From Oceanicola granulosus HTCC2516 (GTDB lineage: Bacteria > Pseudomonadota > Alphaproteobacteria > Rhodobacterales > Rhodobacteraceae), in contig NZ_CH724107.1 of assembly GCF_000153305.1 (NCBI RefSeq), positions 1,898,011 through 1,960,735 on the forward strand: 62,725 nucleotides of DNA, in the 5' to 3' direction. A program made the position numbers and the translations under genes. This document shows positions 1 through 8,644 of this stretch, piece after piece; the stretch's first letter is position 1, and each line of letters begins with the position of its first letter. The notes below the pieces were generated by a model that saw only the letters and a list, made by a program, of their open reading frames with translations, ran no database searches and was not told the origin of the DNA.

Positions 1-6
1 CGCCTC

Positions 7-600
7 CTACAGGCTCTTGCGGGCGTTCAGCGCCGCGGTGATCGTGCCGTCGTCGAGATAGTCCAGCTCGCCGCCCACGGGCACGCCCTGCGCGAGCGAT
101 GTCACCGTCACCCCGTCGAGCGCGTCGGCGATGTAGTGCGCCGTCGTCTGCCCGTCGATGGTCGCGCCGAGGGCGAGGATCACCTCGGTCACGTGCTCGC
201 TCGCGATCCGGTCCTTCAGCTTGGGCAGCCGCAGGTCGTCGGGCCCGACGCCGTCGAGCGCCGACAGCGTGCCGCCGAGCACGTGGTAGCGGCCGCCGAA
301 CACCGCCGCCCGCTCCATCGCCCAGAGATCTGCCACGTCCTCGACGACGCAGACCTGCCCCGTCGCGCGCTTGTTGCTGGTGCAGATGTCGCAGACGTCG
401 CCGGTGCCGATGTTGCCGCAATTGAGGCACTCGCGCGCGTTGGCGCCGACGCGCGCCATCGCCTCGGCGAGCGGGGTCAGCAGCACGCCGCGCTTCTTGA
501 TCAGGTGCAGCACGGCCCGGCGCGCCGAGCGGGGCCCGAGCCCCGGCAGCTTCGCCATCAGGTCGATCAGCGCCTCGATGTCCTTCGCGCCCTCGGCCAT
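7..600 (-). CDS. recR: Recombination mediator protein RecR
   Basis: RecR loads RecA at gaps together with RecF and RecO during recombinational repair in the cytoplasm. The 197-residue protein has the usual family length and order: an N-terminal helix-hairpin-helix region (about residues 10-35), a four-cysteine zinc finger (C58, C61, C70, C73), and a Toprim domain from about residue 82 to 178. It lies 13 bases downstream of ybaB and after dnaX on the same strand. This dnaX-ybaB-recR order is the widespread bacterial one and suggests one transcript. Only six bases of the window lie beyond the stop codon. Confidence 0.97.
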   Translation of the reverse strand: MAEGAKDIEALIDLMAKLPGLGPRSARRAVLHLIKKRGVLLTPLAEAMARVGANARECLNCGNIGTGDVCDICTSNKRATGQVCVVEDVADLWAMERAAVFGGRYHVLGGTLSALDGVGPDDLRLPKLKDRIASEHVTEVILALGATIDGQTTAHYIADALDGVTVTSLAQGVPVGGELDYLDDGTITAALNARKSL

Positions 601-613
601 GCCGCCGGACGTC

Positions 614-958
614 CTAGAACGGCAGCTTCATGCCGGGCGGCAGACCCATGCCCTCGGCCATGCGCTCCATCTCCTTCTGCATCCGCTCCTGCGCGCGCGA
701 TTGCGCGTCCTTGATCGCGGCGAGGATGAGATCCTCGACGACCTCCTTCTCGTTCGGGTCGAAGATCGACGGATCGATGTCGAGCGACTTCAGCTCGCCC
801 TTCACCGAGGCCACCGCCTTGACGAGCCCGGCCCCGCTCTCGCCGGTGACCTCCATCTGGTCCATCTGCTCCTGCAGCTCGGCCATCTTCGCCTGCATTT
901 CCTGCGCGGACTTCATCATCTTGGCCATGTCGCCAAGGCCGCCGAGGCCCTTCAGCAT
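614..958 (-). CDS. YbaB/EbfC family nucleoid-associated protein
   Basis: Small DNA-binding protein of the YbaB/EbfC family, 114 residues, which is the normal size. Members are homodimers that bind DNA and influence nucleoid structure; the exact role is unclear even in model species. The N-terminus has the family's glycine- and methionine-rich start followed by a long charged helix (residues 15-38), and the C-terminus is again methionine-rich. It sits 59 bases downstream of dnaX and 13 bases upstream of recR, so it is probably co-transcribed with both. Confidence 0.95.
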   Translation of the reverse strand: MLKGLGGLGDMAKMMKSAQEMQAKMAELQEQMDQMEVTGESGAGLVKAVASVKGELKSLDIDPSIFDPNEKEVVEDLILAAIKDAQSRAQERMQKEMERMAEGMGLPPGMKLPF

Positions 959-1017
959 ATCAGTCGTCCTTCCATAAGGTTGTCCGGAATCTAGGGCCGC
1001 ACCGGCGGCCCCTCAAG

Positions 1018-2769
1018 TCAATCGTCCTCGAACGGGTCCCACTCCTCGGAGACCTCGGGCAGCGCGTCGGCCCCCGCCTCCTCGGCCAGCGCCTCGGGGG
1101 TGCGCACCTCGGTGATGCGTGCCTTGGGAAACGCCTGCAGCACCGCCTGCACAAGCGGGTGCGCCGCGGCCTCGGCCTTGAGCGCGAGCTCGGCCGCGTC
1201 GCGCTCCTCGGCGATGGTCGGGCCGCCGCCGCCGCTGCTGACGCTCACCGCCCAACGCACCCCGGTCCAGGCCTGCAGACGGCTGCCGAGCTTGGCGGCG
1301 AGGTCGGGCGGCGCGGTTTCCGTCGGCTCCATCTCGATGCGGCCGGGGCTGTAGGAGACGAGCCGCAGGTTGGTCTCCACCTCCACCAGGAGCTTCACGT
1401 CGCGGTGGTGGCGGATCAGCTCGACCACGTGGGCGAAGCTCGGGTAATGCGCGAGCGCCGTCTCCGACTTCACCGCCAGCGCGCCGTGCGCGGTCGGCCC
1501 GGCGGGGGCGCTGTGAGTGGGCGCTGGGACACCGGCGGCGGGTGCATGGCTCGCCGCGGCCCCGGGCCGCGCCCCGCCGCCACCGCCGGGGCCCGGTGCG
1601 GGCGGCGGCGGCTGGTCGCCGAGGCGGCGGACCAGCTCCTCGGGGGTCGGCAGGTCGGCGACGTGGGTGAGGCGGATCACCGCCATCTCGGCGGCCATCA
1701 TCGCGTTGGGCGCGCTCGCCACCTCCTCGAGCGTCTTGAGCAGCATCTGCCACATCCGCGACAGCACCCGCATCGGCAGCGCCTCGGCCATCTGCCGGCC
1801 CCGGTCGCGCTCCTCGGGGCTGACGGTCGGATCCTCGGCGGCCTCGGGGGTAATCTTGATGACGCTGACCCAGTGGCAGATCTCGGCGAGGTCGCGCAGC
1901 ACCGCCATCGGGTCGGCGCCGTCGGCATATTGTCCGGCGAGCTCGGTGAGCGCGCCGGCGGCGTCGCCCTTCAGGATCAGGTCGAACAGGTCGAGCACGC
2001 GGCTGCGGTCGGCGAGGCCGAGCATCGCCCGCACCTGCTCGGCGGTGGTCTCGCCGGCGCCGTGGCTGATCGCCTGGTCGAGCAGCGAGGTGGCGTCGCG
2101 GGCCGAGCCCTCGGCGGCGCGGGTGATCAGCGCCAGCGCGTCGTCGGCGATCGCCGCGCCCTCGGCGTCGGCGATCCGGCGCAGCAGGGCGATCATCACC
2201 TCGGGCTCGATCCGGCGCAGGTCGAAGCGCTGGCAACGGCTCAGCACCGTCACCGGAACCTTGCGAATCTCGGTGGTGGCGAAGATGAACTTCACGTGCT
2301 CGGGCGGCTCCTCCAGCGTCTTGAGCAGCGCGTTGAACGCGCTGGTCGAGAGCATGTGGACCTCGTCGATGATGTAGATCTTGTAGCGCGCGCTGGCGGC
2401 CCGGTAGTGGACGCTGTCGATGATCTCGCGGATGTCGCCGACGCCGGTGCGGCTGGCGGCGTCCATCTCCATCACGTCGACATGCCGGCCTTCCATGATC
2501 GCGGTGCAGTGCTCGCAGCGCCCGCAGGGCTCCGTCGTCGGGCCACCCTGCCCGTCGGCGCCGACGCAGTTCATCCCCTTGGCGATGATGCGCGCGGTGG
2601 TGGTCTTCCCGGTGCCCCGGATACCGGTCATGATGAACGCCTGCGCGATGCGGTCGGCGGCGAAGGCGTTCTTCAGGGTGCGCACCATCGCGTCCTGTCC
2701 GACGAGGTCGGCGAAGGTCTCGGGGCGGTACTTGCGGGCGAGCACCTGGTAGGCGGGGGCGTCGGACAT
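1018..2769 (-). CDS. dnaX: DNA polymerase III subunit gamma/tau
   Basis: Clamp-loader ATPase of the replicative polymerase, 583 residues. Visible are the Walker A loop GIRGTGKT (49-56), a four-cysteine zinc-binding insert after it, the DEVHML Walker B region and the SRC arginine-finger motif, all in the first 230 residues. Then comes the collar region, a linker rich in Pro, Gly and Ala, and a tau-like C-terminus that would contact the polymerase and DnaB. The start MSDAPAYQVLARKYRP is the canonical family start; the same frame stays open far upstream only because of high GC. It heads the dnaX-ybaB-recR cluster. I saw no clear slippery frameshift site for a separate gamma form. Confidence 0.97.
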   Translation of the reverse strand: MSDAPAYQVLARKYRPETFADLVGQDAMVRTLKNAFAADRIAQAFIMTGIRGTGKTTTARIIAKGMNCVGADGQGGPTTEPCGRCEHCTAIMEGRHVDVMEMDAASRTGVGDIREIIDSVHYRAASARYKIYIIDEVHMLSTSAFNALLKTLEEPPEHVKFIFATTEIRKVPVTVLSRCQRFDLRRIEPEVMIALLRRIADAEGAAIADDALALITRAAEGSARDATSLLDQAISHGAGETTAEQVRAMLGLADRSRVLDLFDLILKGDAAGALTELAGQYADGADPMAVLRDLAEICHWVSVIKITPEAAEDPTVSPEERDRGRQMAEALPMRVLSRMWQMLLKTLEEVASAPNAMMAAEMAVIRLTHVADLPTPEELVRRLGDQPPPPAPGPGGGGGARPGAAASHAPAAGVPAPTHSAPAGPTAHGALAVKSETALAHYPSFAHVVELIRHHRDVKLLVEVETNLRLVSYSPGRIEMEPTETAPPDLAAKLGSRLQAWTGVRWAVSVSSGGGGPTIAEERDAAELALKAEAAAHPLVQAVLQAFPKARITEVRTPEALAEEAGADALPEVSEEWDPFEDD

Positions 2770-2822
2770 GCCACTCTCCGTTGGACCCGCCCAACCTATG
2801 TGGTGCGCCCCCCGACGTCCAC

Positions 2823-2886
2823 CGCGCCCCCTGCCTCTGTCCTGCAAATATCCCGGGGGGAGCGCGAGGGGGCGGCGCCCCCTCGC
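2823..2886. repeat. Intergenic palindromic repeat element, copy A
   Basis: The gap between dnaX and the DUF202 gene holds, read on the minus strand, the block CCCCCGGGATATTTGCAGG followed by ACAGAGGCAGGGGGC. The same block with few changes occurs on the plus strand near 8567-8605. Next to it is a perfect 10-bp hairpin, GCGAGGGGGC (2864-2873) with GCCCCCTCGC (2877-2886). The combination looks like a dispersed REP-like element that may also stop transcription. Confidence 0.6.
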
Positions 2887-2894
2887 TGGCGCCG

Positions 2895-3257
2895 TCAGAG
2901 GAGCCAGAGCACCGCGGCGACGCCGACCGAACCGATGGTCAGGACGGCGGCGACGAGGGTCATGCGGTTGCTCGACTGGGTCTTGACGATGTGGCTGTCG
3001 ATGCGCTGCTGCGCGCGGCGCGATTGCTGGGCGGCGGAGACGAAGATGATGATGGCGACGACGACGAACACCGTCGCCACCGCCTTCGCCACCCAGGTCG
3101 GCTCGAACGCCCCGAACACCGCCTTGAGGCCGATGGCGACGGCGAGCCCCGCCATGCCGGTGCGCATCCAGCCGGCGAAGGTGCGCTCGTTGGCGAGGAT
3201 GGTGCGATCCTCGGCCCAGTCGGTGCGCTCCTGCGCCATCTCCTGCTTGGGGTTCAT
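2895..3257 (-). CDS. DUF202 (YidH-type) inner membrane protein
   Basis: Small membrane protein of 120 residues. It carries the DUF202 hallmark: a charged N-terminus with ERTFAGWMRTG (24-34) leading into the first of three predicted membrane helices (about 35-51, 59-77 and 99-119). The biochemical function of the family in bacteria is unknown; related domains occur in VTC-type membrane complexes of eukaryotes. It lies 18 bases downstream of the aminotransferase gene on the same strand and may be co-transcribed with it. The family call is firm and the function is open. Confidence 0.85.
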   Translation of the reverse strand: MNPKQEMAQERTDWAEDRTILANERTFAGWMRTGMAGLAVAIGLKAVFGAFEPTWVAKAVATVFVVVAIIIFVSAAQQSRRAQQRIDSHIVKTQSSNRMTLVAAVLTIGSVGVAAVLWLL

Positions 3258-3275
3258 CGCGAGGCCCCCGCAGCG

Positions 3276-4646
3276 TCAGCCGAGCACGGCCTTCACCGCC
3301 GCGGCGGTCTTGGCGACGATCTCGTCGGCCTCGTCGCGGGTGAGGCAGAAGGGCGGGGCGAAGCCGATGGTCTCGCTGTGCGGCATGGCGCGGCCGATGA
3401 CGCCGTTCTCCATCAGGTGCGCGACGGCGTTGACCGTGACCTTGCGGGACGGGTCGAACCCTTCCTTGCTCTCCCGGTCCGACACCAGCTCCACCGCGCA
3501 GAGCATGCCCTCGCCGCGGATGTCGCCGACGTTGGGGTGCTCGCCCAGCGCGTCGCGCATGCCGGCGCGCAGGTGGGCGCCCACCTCGGCGGCGTTGTCG
3601 ATCAGGCCGAGCTCGTCGATCAGCTTGAGGTTGGCCACGCCCGCCGCCGCGCCGATCGGGTGGGCGGAATAGGTCCAGCCGTGGCCGATCGCGCCCATCT
3701 CGTCGGTGCCCTGCTCGAGCACCTTCCAGACCTTCTCCGACAGCACCGAGCCCGAGAGCGGCGCGTAGGCGGAGGTCAGGCCCTTGGCGATGGTGATGAC
3801 GTCGGGCTTCATGCCGTAGTGATCGGAGCCGAACATGGTGCCGAGGCGCCCGAAGCCGGTGATCACCTCGTCGGCGACGAGCAGGATGTCGTGGCGGTCG
3901 AGCACCTCCTGGATCGCGGCCCAGTAGCCCTCGGGCGGCGGCACGATGCCCCCGGTGCCGAGCACCGGCTCCGCCCAGAAGGCTGCGATGGTGTCGGGGC
4001 CCTCGCGCTGGATCATCGCCTCGAGTTCGCTCGCGCACCAGGCGGAGAACGCCTCTTCGCTCATGTCGGCGTTGGGGCGGCGGTAGTAGTAGGGTGCCTC
4101 GGTGTGCAGGATCGGCGCCAGCGGCAGGTCGAAGGCCTTGTGGAACAGCGGCAGCCCGGTCAGCGAGCCCGACATCAGCCCCGAGCCGTGGTAGCCGCGC
4201 CAGCGCGAGATGATCTTCTTCTTCCCGGGCCGGCCCAGGATGTTGTTCATGTACCAGATCAGCTTGATGTTGGTCTCGTTGGCGTCCGAGCCGCCGAGGC
4301 CGAAGAACACCTTCGACATGTTGGCGGGGGCGCGCTCGAGGATCATGTGCGCGAGCGTCACCGAGGCCTCGGTGCCGTGGCCGACGTAGGAGTGGTAGTA
4401 GGACAGCTCGCGCGCCTGCTTGGCGATGGCGTCGGCAATCTCGCGGCGGCCGTAGCCGACATTGACGCAGTAGAGCCCGGCGAAGCCGTCGAGCAGGCGG
4501 GTGCCGTTGCGATCGACGATGTGGCTGCCCTCGCCGCCGGAGACGATCCGGTGGGCCACGTTGCCCCGCGCGAACTCGGCGAGGTGGGTCGAGGGATGCA
4601 GGAAGTGGTCGCGGTCCCACTGCTCGAGGGGGTCGTTCTTCAGCAT
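3276..4646 (-). CDS. Class III PLP-dependent aminotransferase (omega-amino acid:pyruvate type)
   Basis: A fold-type I, class III transaminase of 456 residues, the usual length for the omega-amino-acid or diamine:pyruvate subgroup. Diagnostic parts are the GLGGSDANET phosphate-binding region (116-124), the VADEVITGFGR segment with the PLP-contacting Asp (near 259), and the Schiff-base lysine in TIAKGLTSAY (K288). Such enzymes move an amino group from beta-alanine, taurine, putrescine or similar amines to pyruvate; the substrate cannot be read from sequence. Neighbours are a DUF202 gene and a FucU-type mutarotase, which do not identify the pathway. Confidence 0.9.
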   Translation of the reverse strand: MLKNDPLEQWDRDHFLHPSTHLAEFARGNVAHRIVSGGEGSHIVDRNGTRLLDGFAGLYCVNVGYGRREIADAIAKQARELSYYHSYVGHGTEASVTLAHMILERAPANMSKVFFGLGGSDANETNIKLIWYMNNILGRPGKKKIISRWRGYHGSGLMSGSLTGLPLFHKAFDLPLAPILHTEAPYYYRRPNADMSEEAFSAWCASELEAMIQREGPDTIAAFWAEPVLGTGGIVPPPEGYWAAIQEVLDRHDILLVADEVITGFGRLGTMFGSDHYGMKPDVITIAKGLTSAYAPLSGSVLSEKVWKVLEQGTDEMGAIGHGWTYSAHPIGAAAGVANLKLIDELGLIDNAAEVGAHLRAGMRDALGEHPNVGDIRGEGMLCAVELVSDRESKEGFDPSRKVTVNAVAHLMENGVIGRAMPHSETIGFAPPFCLTRDEADEIVAKTAAAVKAVLG

Positions 4647-4736
4647 GGCGCTCTCCTCCGGGTCATGGGCACTCTGAAGGCCACCCCTACCCGATCGCGC
4701 CCGCCAGTGACAGGCCGTGCGGCGCCCGCGAGGGCG

Positions 4737-5165
4737 TCAGCCGATGACGCCCTTCTTGAGGATGATGTTGCCGTAGAGCCGGGTCTCGCCGGTCTGGATC
4801 ACGGCGAACGCCTCCTTGGCGCGCTCGTAGAAGGCGAACCGCTCGAGCCGGGCGACCTTGGCCGGGTGGTCGGCCGTCGCGTCGATGATGGTCTGGAAGT
4901 CGGCGACGATCTCGGGGACGGCGTCGGGGTCGTCAACGACCTCCATCACCAGCGCCGGATCGGGGACGAAGCTGTCGAGCGGCAGCAGGCCGAGCACCGC
5001 CTCGAGCGTGTCGGTGGCGGAGATGCCGTCGAGGCGCAGCAGCCGCCGGCCCATGGAGGTGCCGGGGAAGTTGGCGTCGGCAATGACGATGTCGTCGCCG
5101 TGGCCCATGGCGGCCAGGGCGTGGAGGAGGTCGGGCGACAGGATCGGGGGAATGTTGCGCAGCAT
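4737..5165 (-). CDS. RbsD/FucU family sugar mutarotase
   Basis: A 142-residue protein of the RbsD/FucU fold, which interconverts sugar anomers so that the next enzyme sees the right form. It has the conserved N-terminal region with H22 and D30 (GHGDDIVIADANFPG) and the C-terminal RLYGNIILKKGV segment. The length and TxxxRLYGN-type ending fit FucU (L-fucose mutarotase) better than RbsD. No sugar transporter or kinase is adjacent; the only same-strand neighbours are the aminotransferase and the ribosomal genes. The substrate is therefore unknown. Confidence 0.85.
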   Translation of the reverse strand: MLRNIPPILSPDLLHALAAMGHGDDIVIADANFPGTSMGRRLLRLDGISATDTLEAVLGLLPLDSFVPDPALVMEVVDDPDAVPEIVADFQTIIDATADHPAKVARLERFAFYERAKEAFAVIQTGETRLYGNIILKKGVIG

Positions 5166-5214
5166 GGCGGCGACCCTATCGCCGCGCTGCCGGGGCGCAA
5201 GGGCAGAAACGACG

Positions 5215-5239
5215 AAGGCCGCCCCGGTGGAGCGGCCTT
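5215..5239 (-). terminator. Rho-independent-type terminator after rplT
   Basis: Perfect 8-bp stem AAGGCCGC (5215-5222) with GCGGCCTT (5232-5239) and a 9-base loop. It starts 21 bases beyond the rplT stop codon on the minus strand, and a moderately T-rich stretch follows. It would end the rpmI-rplT transcript. Confidence 0.7.
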
Positions 5240-5260
5240 GCGATCTGGTCTCGGGTCGGC

Positions 5261-5620
5261 TCAGGCCAGCGCGGCGCGGGCCTTGTCGACGATGCCGTTG
5301 AACGCCTCGGGCTCGTTCACGGCGAGGTCGGCCAGCACCTTGCGGTCCACCTCGATGCCGGCGAGGCCGAGACCGTTGATGAACTTGGAGTAGGTGAGCG
5401 ACTCGTCGTGGGCGCGGACGGCGGCGTTGATCCGCTGGATCCAGAGCGACCGGAAGTTGCGCTTCTTGTTGTGACGGTCACGAGTCGCGTACTGGTTGGC
5501 CTTGTCGACGGCCTGGCGCGCGACCTTGAAGGTGTTCTTGCGGCGGCCGTAGTAGCCTTTGGCCTGCTCGAGAACCTTCTTGTGACGACGATGGGTGACG
5601 GTTCCGCCTTTGACTCGCAT
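5261..5620 (-). CDS. rplT: 50S ribosomal protein L20
   Basis: Ribosomal protein L20, 119 residues, needed early in 50S assembly by binding 23S rRNA. The very basic N-terminal half (residues 1-60, many Arg, Lys and His) and the globular C-terminal half match the family over the full length. It follows rpmI by 12 bases in the conserved rpmI-rplT pair and is followed by a clear terminator. infC is not in front of rpmI in this window, and pheS does not follow. Confidence 0.98.
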   Translation of the reverse strand: MRVKGGTVTHRRHKKVLEQAKGYYGRRKNTFKVARQAVDKANQYATRDRHNKKRNFRSLWIQRINAAVRAHDESLTYSKFINGLGLAGIEVDRKVLADLAVNEPEAFNGIVDKARAALA

Positions 5621-5632
5621 ATCTCGGTCTCC

Positions 5633-5833
5633 TTAGCGCGCGTAGGGCATCATCGGCTTGATGATCTGCTCATCAGCCTTCGACAGCACGGTGGTTCCGC
5701 GCGCATCGCGGATGAACTTGTTGGAGCGCTTGATCATGCCGTGGCGCTTGCCCGCCTGGCCGGCCTTGATCCGGCCATTGGCCGTCACCTTGAACCGCTT
5801 CTTGCAGCTCGACTTGGTCTTCATCTTGGGCAT
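5633..5833 (-). CDS. rpmI: 50S ribosomal protein L35
   Basis: Ribosomal protein L35, 66 residues. The start [16 protein letters not shown] is the canonical L35 beginning; an in-frame ATG 14 codons further upstream would add an unrelated leader and is rejected. An AAGGGAG ribosome-binding site lies a few bases before the chosen start. The gene begins the rpmI-rplT operon, and a good promoter match lies about 80 bases upstream. Confidence 0.96.
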   Translation of the reverse strand: MPKMKTKSSCKKRFKVTANGRIKAGQAGKRHGMIKRSNKFIRDARGTTVLSKADEQIIKPMMPYAR

Positions 5834-5910
5834 TTGGGTCTCCCTTGTTTGAGACGTGATCGCGCGACTCGGCATGCCACACCGGCCGGACGCGCGGGAT
5901 TGGAGCGCGC

Positions 5911-5939
5911 CGTATAAGGCCGCGCGGGGGCGGTGGCAA
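5911..5939 (-). promoter_or_regulatory. Predicted sigma-70-type promoter of rpmI-rplT
   Basis: On the minus strand, TTGCCA (5934-5939) and TATACG (5911-5916) are separated by exactly 17 bases. A transcript would start near 5904, giving a leader of about 70 bases before rpmI. This is a pattern match only. Confidence 0.55.
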
Positions 5940-5965
5940 GCCCCGAGGTTCGGTGCGGCGCGGCG

Positions 5966-6190
5966 CTAGTTGATCAGGCGGCCGACGACGCGGAGGAAGG
6001 CCTCGGGGATCTCGTCGATCGGGTAGCCGCCGGGGCGCTGGGTGACGGCGTAGGCGATCATGCCGCCGCCGATCATCACCATCAGCGCGGCCCCGCGGGG
6101 CGGGCGGCTTTCGGAGAAGGCGCTGAGGATCGCCGGGAGCGAGAAGGCCGCGATCAGCAGCCCGACCACCAAGATCAGATCGAAATCCAA
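5966..6190 (-). CDS. Small conserved membrane protein of unknown function
   Basis: A 74-residue protein with two predicted membrane helices (about 4-24 and 35-50) joined by a short loop with Ser, Glu and Arg. I do not recognise a named domain. It begins with a TTG codon only 34 bases after the pyk stop codon on the same strand, so it is probably translated from the pyk transcript. A later in-frame ATG would remove the first helix, which makes the TTG start more likely but not certain. Confidence 0.55.
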   Translation of the reverse strand: MDFDLILVVGLLIAAFSLPAILSAFSESRPPRGAALMVMIGGGMIAYAVTQRPGGYPIDEIPEAFLRVVGRLIN

Positions 6191-6224
6191 GCGGCTGCCC
6201 GCACCTTTCTTCCCTCGCGGAAGG

Positions 6225-7697
6225 TTAGCCCGGCTCGGCCCGGAAGATCAACCGCTCCTCGCAGGGCGCGACCCGCAGGATGTTGGTCGAGCCGGGCGTG
6301 TTGAACGGCACGCCGGCGATGACGATGATGTTGTCGTCCTCCGTCGCGTTGAGCTCGGAGCGGGCGGCGCGGACGGCGTAGACGACGGCCGTCTTGAAGC
6401 GGTCGACGTCGCCCGTCATCACCGTCTGCACGCCCCAGCTGAGGCAGAGCGAGCGGGCGGTGGAGGTTTCGGTCGTCATCGTCAGGATCGGCGTCTCGGG
6501 CCGTTCACGCGCGGCGAGGAGCGCCGTGGTGCCGCTTTCGGAGAAGCAGCAGATGGCGAGGATGTCGGTCGATTCGGCGATCTCGCGGGCGGCGGCGACG
6601 ATGCCGTCGGCGACGGTGGTGCGGCTGATCGAGCGCGACGCGATCATGATGTCGCGGTAGTTCGGGTCGGCCTCGACCTCGCGCGCGACGTTGTCCATCG
6701 TCGACACCGCCTCGACCGGGTAACTGCCGGCGGCGCTCTCGGCCGACAGCATGATCGCGTCGGAGCCCTCGTAGATCGCCGTCGCCACGTCCGACACCTC
6801 GGCGCGGGTGGGCATCGGGCTCTCGATCATGCTCTCGAGCATCTGCGTCGCCACGATGACGGGCTTGGCGGCGGCGCGCGACTTGCGCACCAGCTGCTTC
6901 TGGATCGGCGGCACGTTCTGCACCGGCAGCTCCACCCCGAGATCGCCGCGGGCCACCATGATGCCGTCGGAGGCGGCGAGGATCTCGTCGAACGCCTTGA
7001 CCGCGGCGGGCTTCTCGATCTTCGACAGGATGCGGGCGCGATCCCTGGCGAGGGCGCGGGCCTCCTCCACGTCGGCGCGGCGCTGCACGAAGGACAGGGC
7101 CAGCCAGTCGACCCCGAGATCGCAGACGAACTCGAGATCCTTGCGGTCCTTCTCGGACAGGGCGGCGAGCGGGAGCACCACGTCGGGGACGTTGACGCCC
7201 TTGCGATTGGAGATGGTGCCGCCGACGATCACCTCGCAATCGGCGAAGTCTCCGCCGCAATCCTTGACCTTGAGGCGGATCTTGCCGTCGTTCACCAGCA
7301 GCGTGGCGCCGGGCTCGAGCGCGTCGAAGATCTCCTTGTGCGGCAGGCGCACGCGGGCGGAATCGCCCTCGGCCTCGTCGAGGTCGAGGCGGAACGACTG
7401 GCCGGGCTCGAGCTCTTCCTCGCCGTTGGCGAAGGTGCCGACGCGCAGCTTGGGGCCCTGCAGGTCGGCGAGGATGCCGATCGGGCTGTCGAGGTCCTTC
7501 TCGACCTGGCGGATGATCTCGTGGCGCGCCCGGATCTCGGCGTGATCGCCGTGGCTCATGTTGAGGCGGAACACGTCGGCCCCGGCCTCGTGCAGCTTGC
7601 GGATCATCTCGTAGCTGCTCGACGAGGGCCCGAGAGTGGCGACAATCTTCACATTGCGTTGGCGTTTCAAGGCCGGCCTCCTGTTCACAAGCGCCAT
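6225..7697 (-). CDS. pyk: Pyruvate kinase
   Basis: Catalyses the last step of glycolysis, phosphoenolpyruvate plus ADP to pyruvate plus ATP. It is 490 residues from the chosen start. The family pattern is complete: the N-terminal KIVATLGPSSSSYE strand, FRLNMSHG (44-51), the catalytic lysine region SKIEKPAAV, the MVARGDLGVELP metal-binding segment, and the C-terminal alpha/beta domain. Upstream in-frame codons add residues unrelated to the family, so the ATG at 7697 is preferred. It is divergent from the amidohydrolase gene. Confidence 0.96.
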   Translation of the reverse strand: MALVNRRPALKRQRNVKIVATLGPSSSSYEMIRKLHEAGADVFRLNMSHGDHAEIRARHEIIRQVEKDLDSPIGILADLQGPKLRVGTFANGEEELEPGQSFRLDLDEAEGDSARVRLPHKEIFDALEPGATLLVNDGKIRLKVKDCGGDFADCEVIVGGTISNRKGVNVPDVVLPLAALSEKDRKDLEFVCDLGVDWLALSFVQRRADVEEARALARDRARILSKIEKPAAVKAFDEILAASDGIMVARGDLGVELPVQNVPPIQKQLVRKSRAAAKPVIVATQMLESMIESPMPTRAEVSDVATAIYEGSDAIMLSAESAAGSYPVEAVSTMDNVAREVEADPNYRDIMIASRSISRTTVADGIVAAAREIAESTDILAICCFSESGTTALLAARERPETPILTMTTETSTARSLCLSWGVQTVMTGDVDRFKTAVVYAVRAARSELNATEDDNIIVIAGVPFNTPGSTNILRVAPCEERLIFRAEPG

Positions 7698-7803
7698 CAC
7701 CGCATCGGTCGATAACGCTAACGCAAAATTCGCCGCCTTATTGCGCAATTCACATCCGCCGACAACTGGCCTAGATCCCCGCCAACTTCGGATGACCCAC
7801 ACC

Positions 7804-8544
7804 ATGACCGACACCGCTTACGAAATCGTCAACGGCGCGGCGGACAGCCCGTGGCTGCTCACCTGCGACCATGCCAGCAACCGCGTGCCCGAGGATGTCG
7901 CCGGCGGCGACCTCGGCCTGCCCGCCTCCGAAATGGAGCGCCACATCGCCTACGACGTCGGCGCGGCCGGCGTGACGCGTCACCTCGCCGAGCTGCTCGG
8001 CGCGCCCGCGGTGCTCGGCCGCTTCTCGCGGCTGGTGATCGACCCCAACCGCGGCGCGGACGACCCGACGCTGGTGATGAAGCTCTACGACGGCACGATC
8101 ATCCCGGCCAACCGCCACGCCGACGCCGCCGAGGTCGCCCGCCGCAAGGCGACGCTCTACGATCCCTACCACGCCGCCGTCGCCGACCTCGCCGCGCGGC
8201 GCTCCGACACGCTCTACGTCGCCATCCACTCCTTCACCCCCCGCCTCGTCGGCCGCCGCCCGCGGCCATGGCACATCGGCATACTGCATGCCTGGGACAA
8301 GCGGCTCTCGGTGCCGGTGCTCGAGCGGCTGGCCGAGGAGCCGGACCTGATCGTCGGCGACAACGAGCCTTACGGCGGCCACCTGCCCGGCGACGCGGTC
8401 GACCGGCATGCGCTCCAGCACGGGCGGCCGAACGCGCTGATCGAGGTGCGCCACGACCTGATCGCCGACGCGGCCGGGCAGCGGGCCTGGGCCGAGCGGC
8501 TCGCGCCGGTGCTGGAGGACGCCCGCGCGCGCATGGGCGACTGA
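7804..8544 (+). CDS. N-formylglutamate amidohydrolase family protein
   Basis: A 246-residue member of the FGase/HutG-like family of zinc-dependent amidohydrolases, which release formate from N-formylglutamate in one histidine degradation route. Family marks are LLTCDHASNRVP near the N-terminus, SRLVIDPNRGADDP in the first third, and later histidine-containing segments (VAIHSF, HGRPNALIEVRHD). No other hut genes are nearby, so the physiological substrate may be a different N-acylated amino acid. An ATG four codons upstream is an alternative start. Confidence 0.85.
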   Translation: MTDTAYEIVNGAADSPWLLTCDHASNRVPEDVAGGDLGLPASEMERHIAYDVGAAGVTRHLAELLGAPAVLGRFSRLVIDPNRGADDPTLVMKLYDGTIIPANRHADAAEVARRKATLYDPYHAAVADLAARRSDTLYVAIHSFTPRLVGRRPRPWHIGILHAWDKRLSVPVLERLAEEPDLIVGDNEPYGGHLPGDAVDRHALQHGRPNALIEVRHDLIADAAGQRAWAERLAPVLEDARARMGD

Positions 8545-8548
8545 CGGA

Positions 8549-8632
8549 CCGGGGGCCAGCCCCCGGACCCCCGGGATACTTGAAGAACAGAGGGAGGGGG
8601 CTGCGCGCTTCCCTCCCGAGGGGGCGCGCGCT
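8549..8632. repeat. Intergenic palindromic repeat element, copy B
   Basis: The gap between the amidohydrolase and DUF1244 genes is filled by this element. A perfect 7-bp hairpin, CCGGGGG (8549-8555) with CCCCCGG (8560-8566), starts four bases after the stop codon. It is followed by CCCCCGGGATACTTGAAG and AACAGAGGGAGGGGGC, which match copy A at 2823-2859 read on the other strand. The element may serve as a terminator for the amidohydrolase gene. Confidence 0.6.
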
Positions 8633-8644
8633 AGATTGCGGGGC

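Noticed and set aside
2770-2894. Possible SRP RNA gene next to dnaX
   Set aside because: In some alphaproteobacteria the SRP RNA lies near dnaX, but the conserved core (GGTCAGG...GGAAGGNAGCAGC) is absent here and I did not find it elsewhere in the window.
2770-4620. Continuous minus-strand frame extending dnaX upstream to 4620
   Set aside because: It runs antisense-free but in a shifted frame across the DUF202 and aminotransferase genes. The canonical DnaX start at 2769 and the strong family matches of the other genes show it is a GC-driven open frame.
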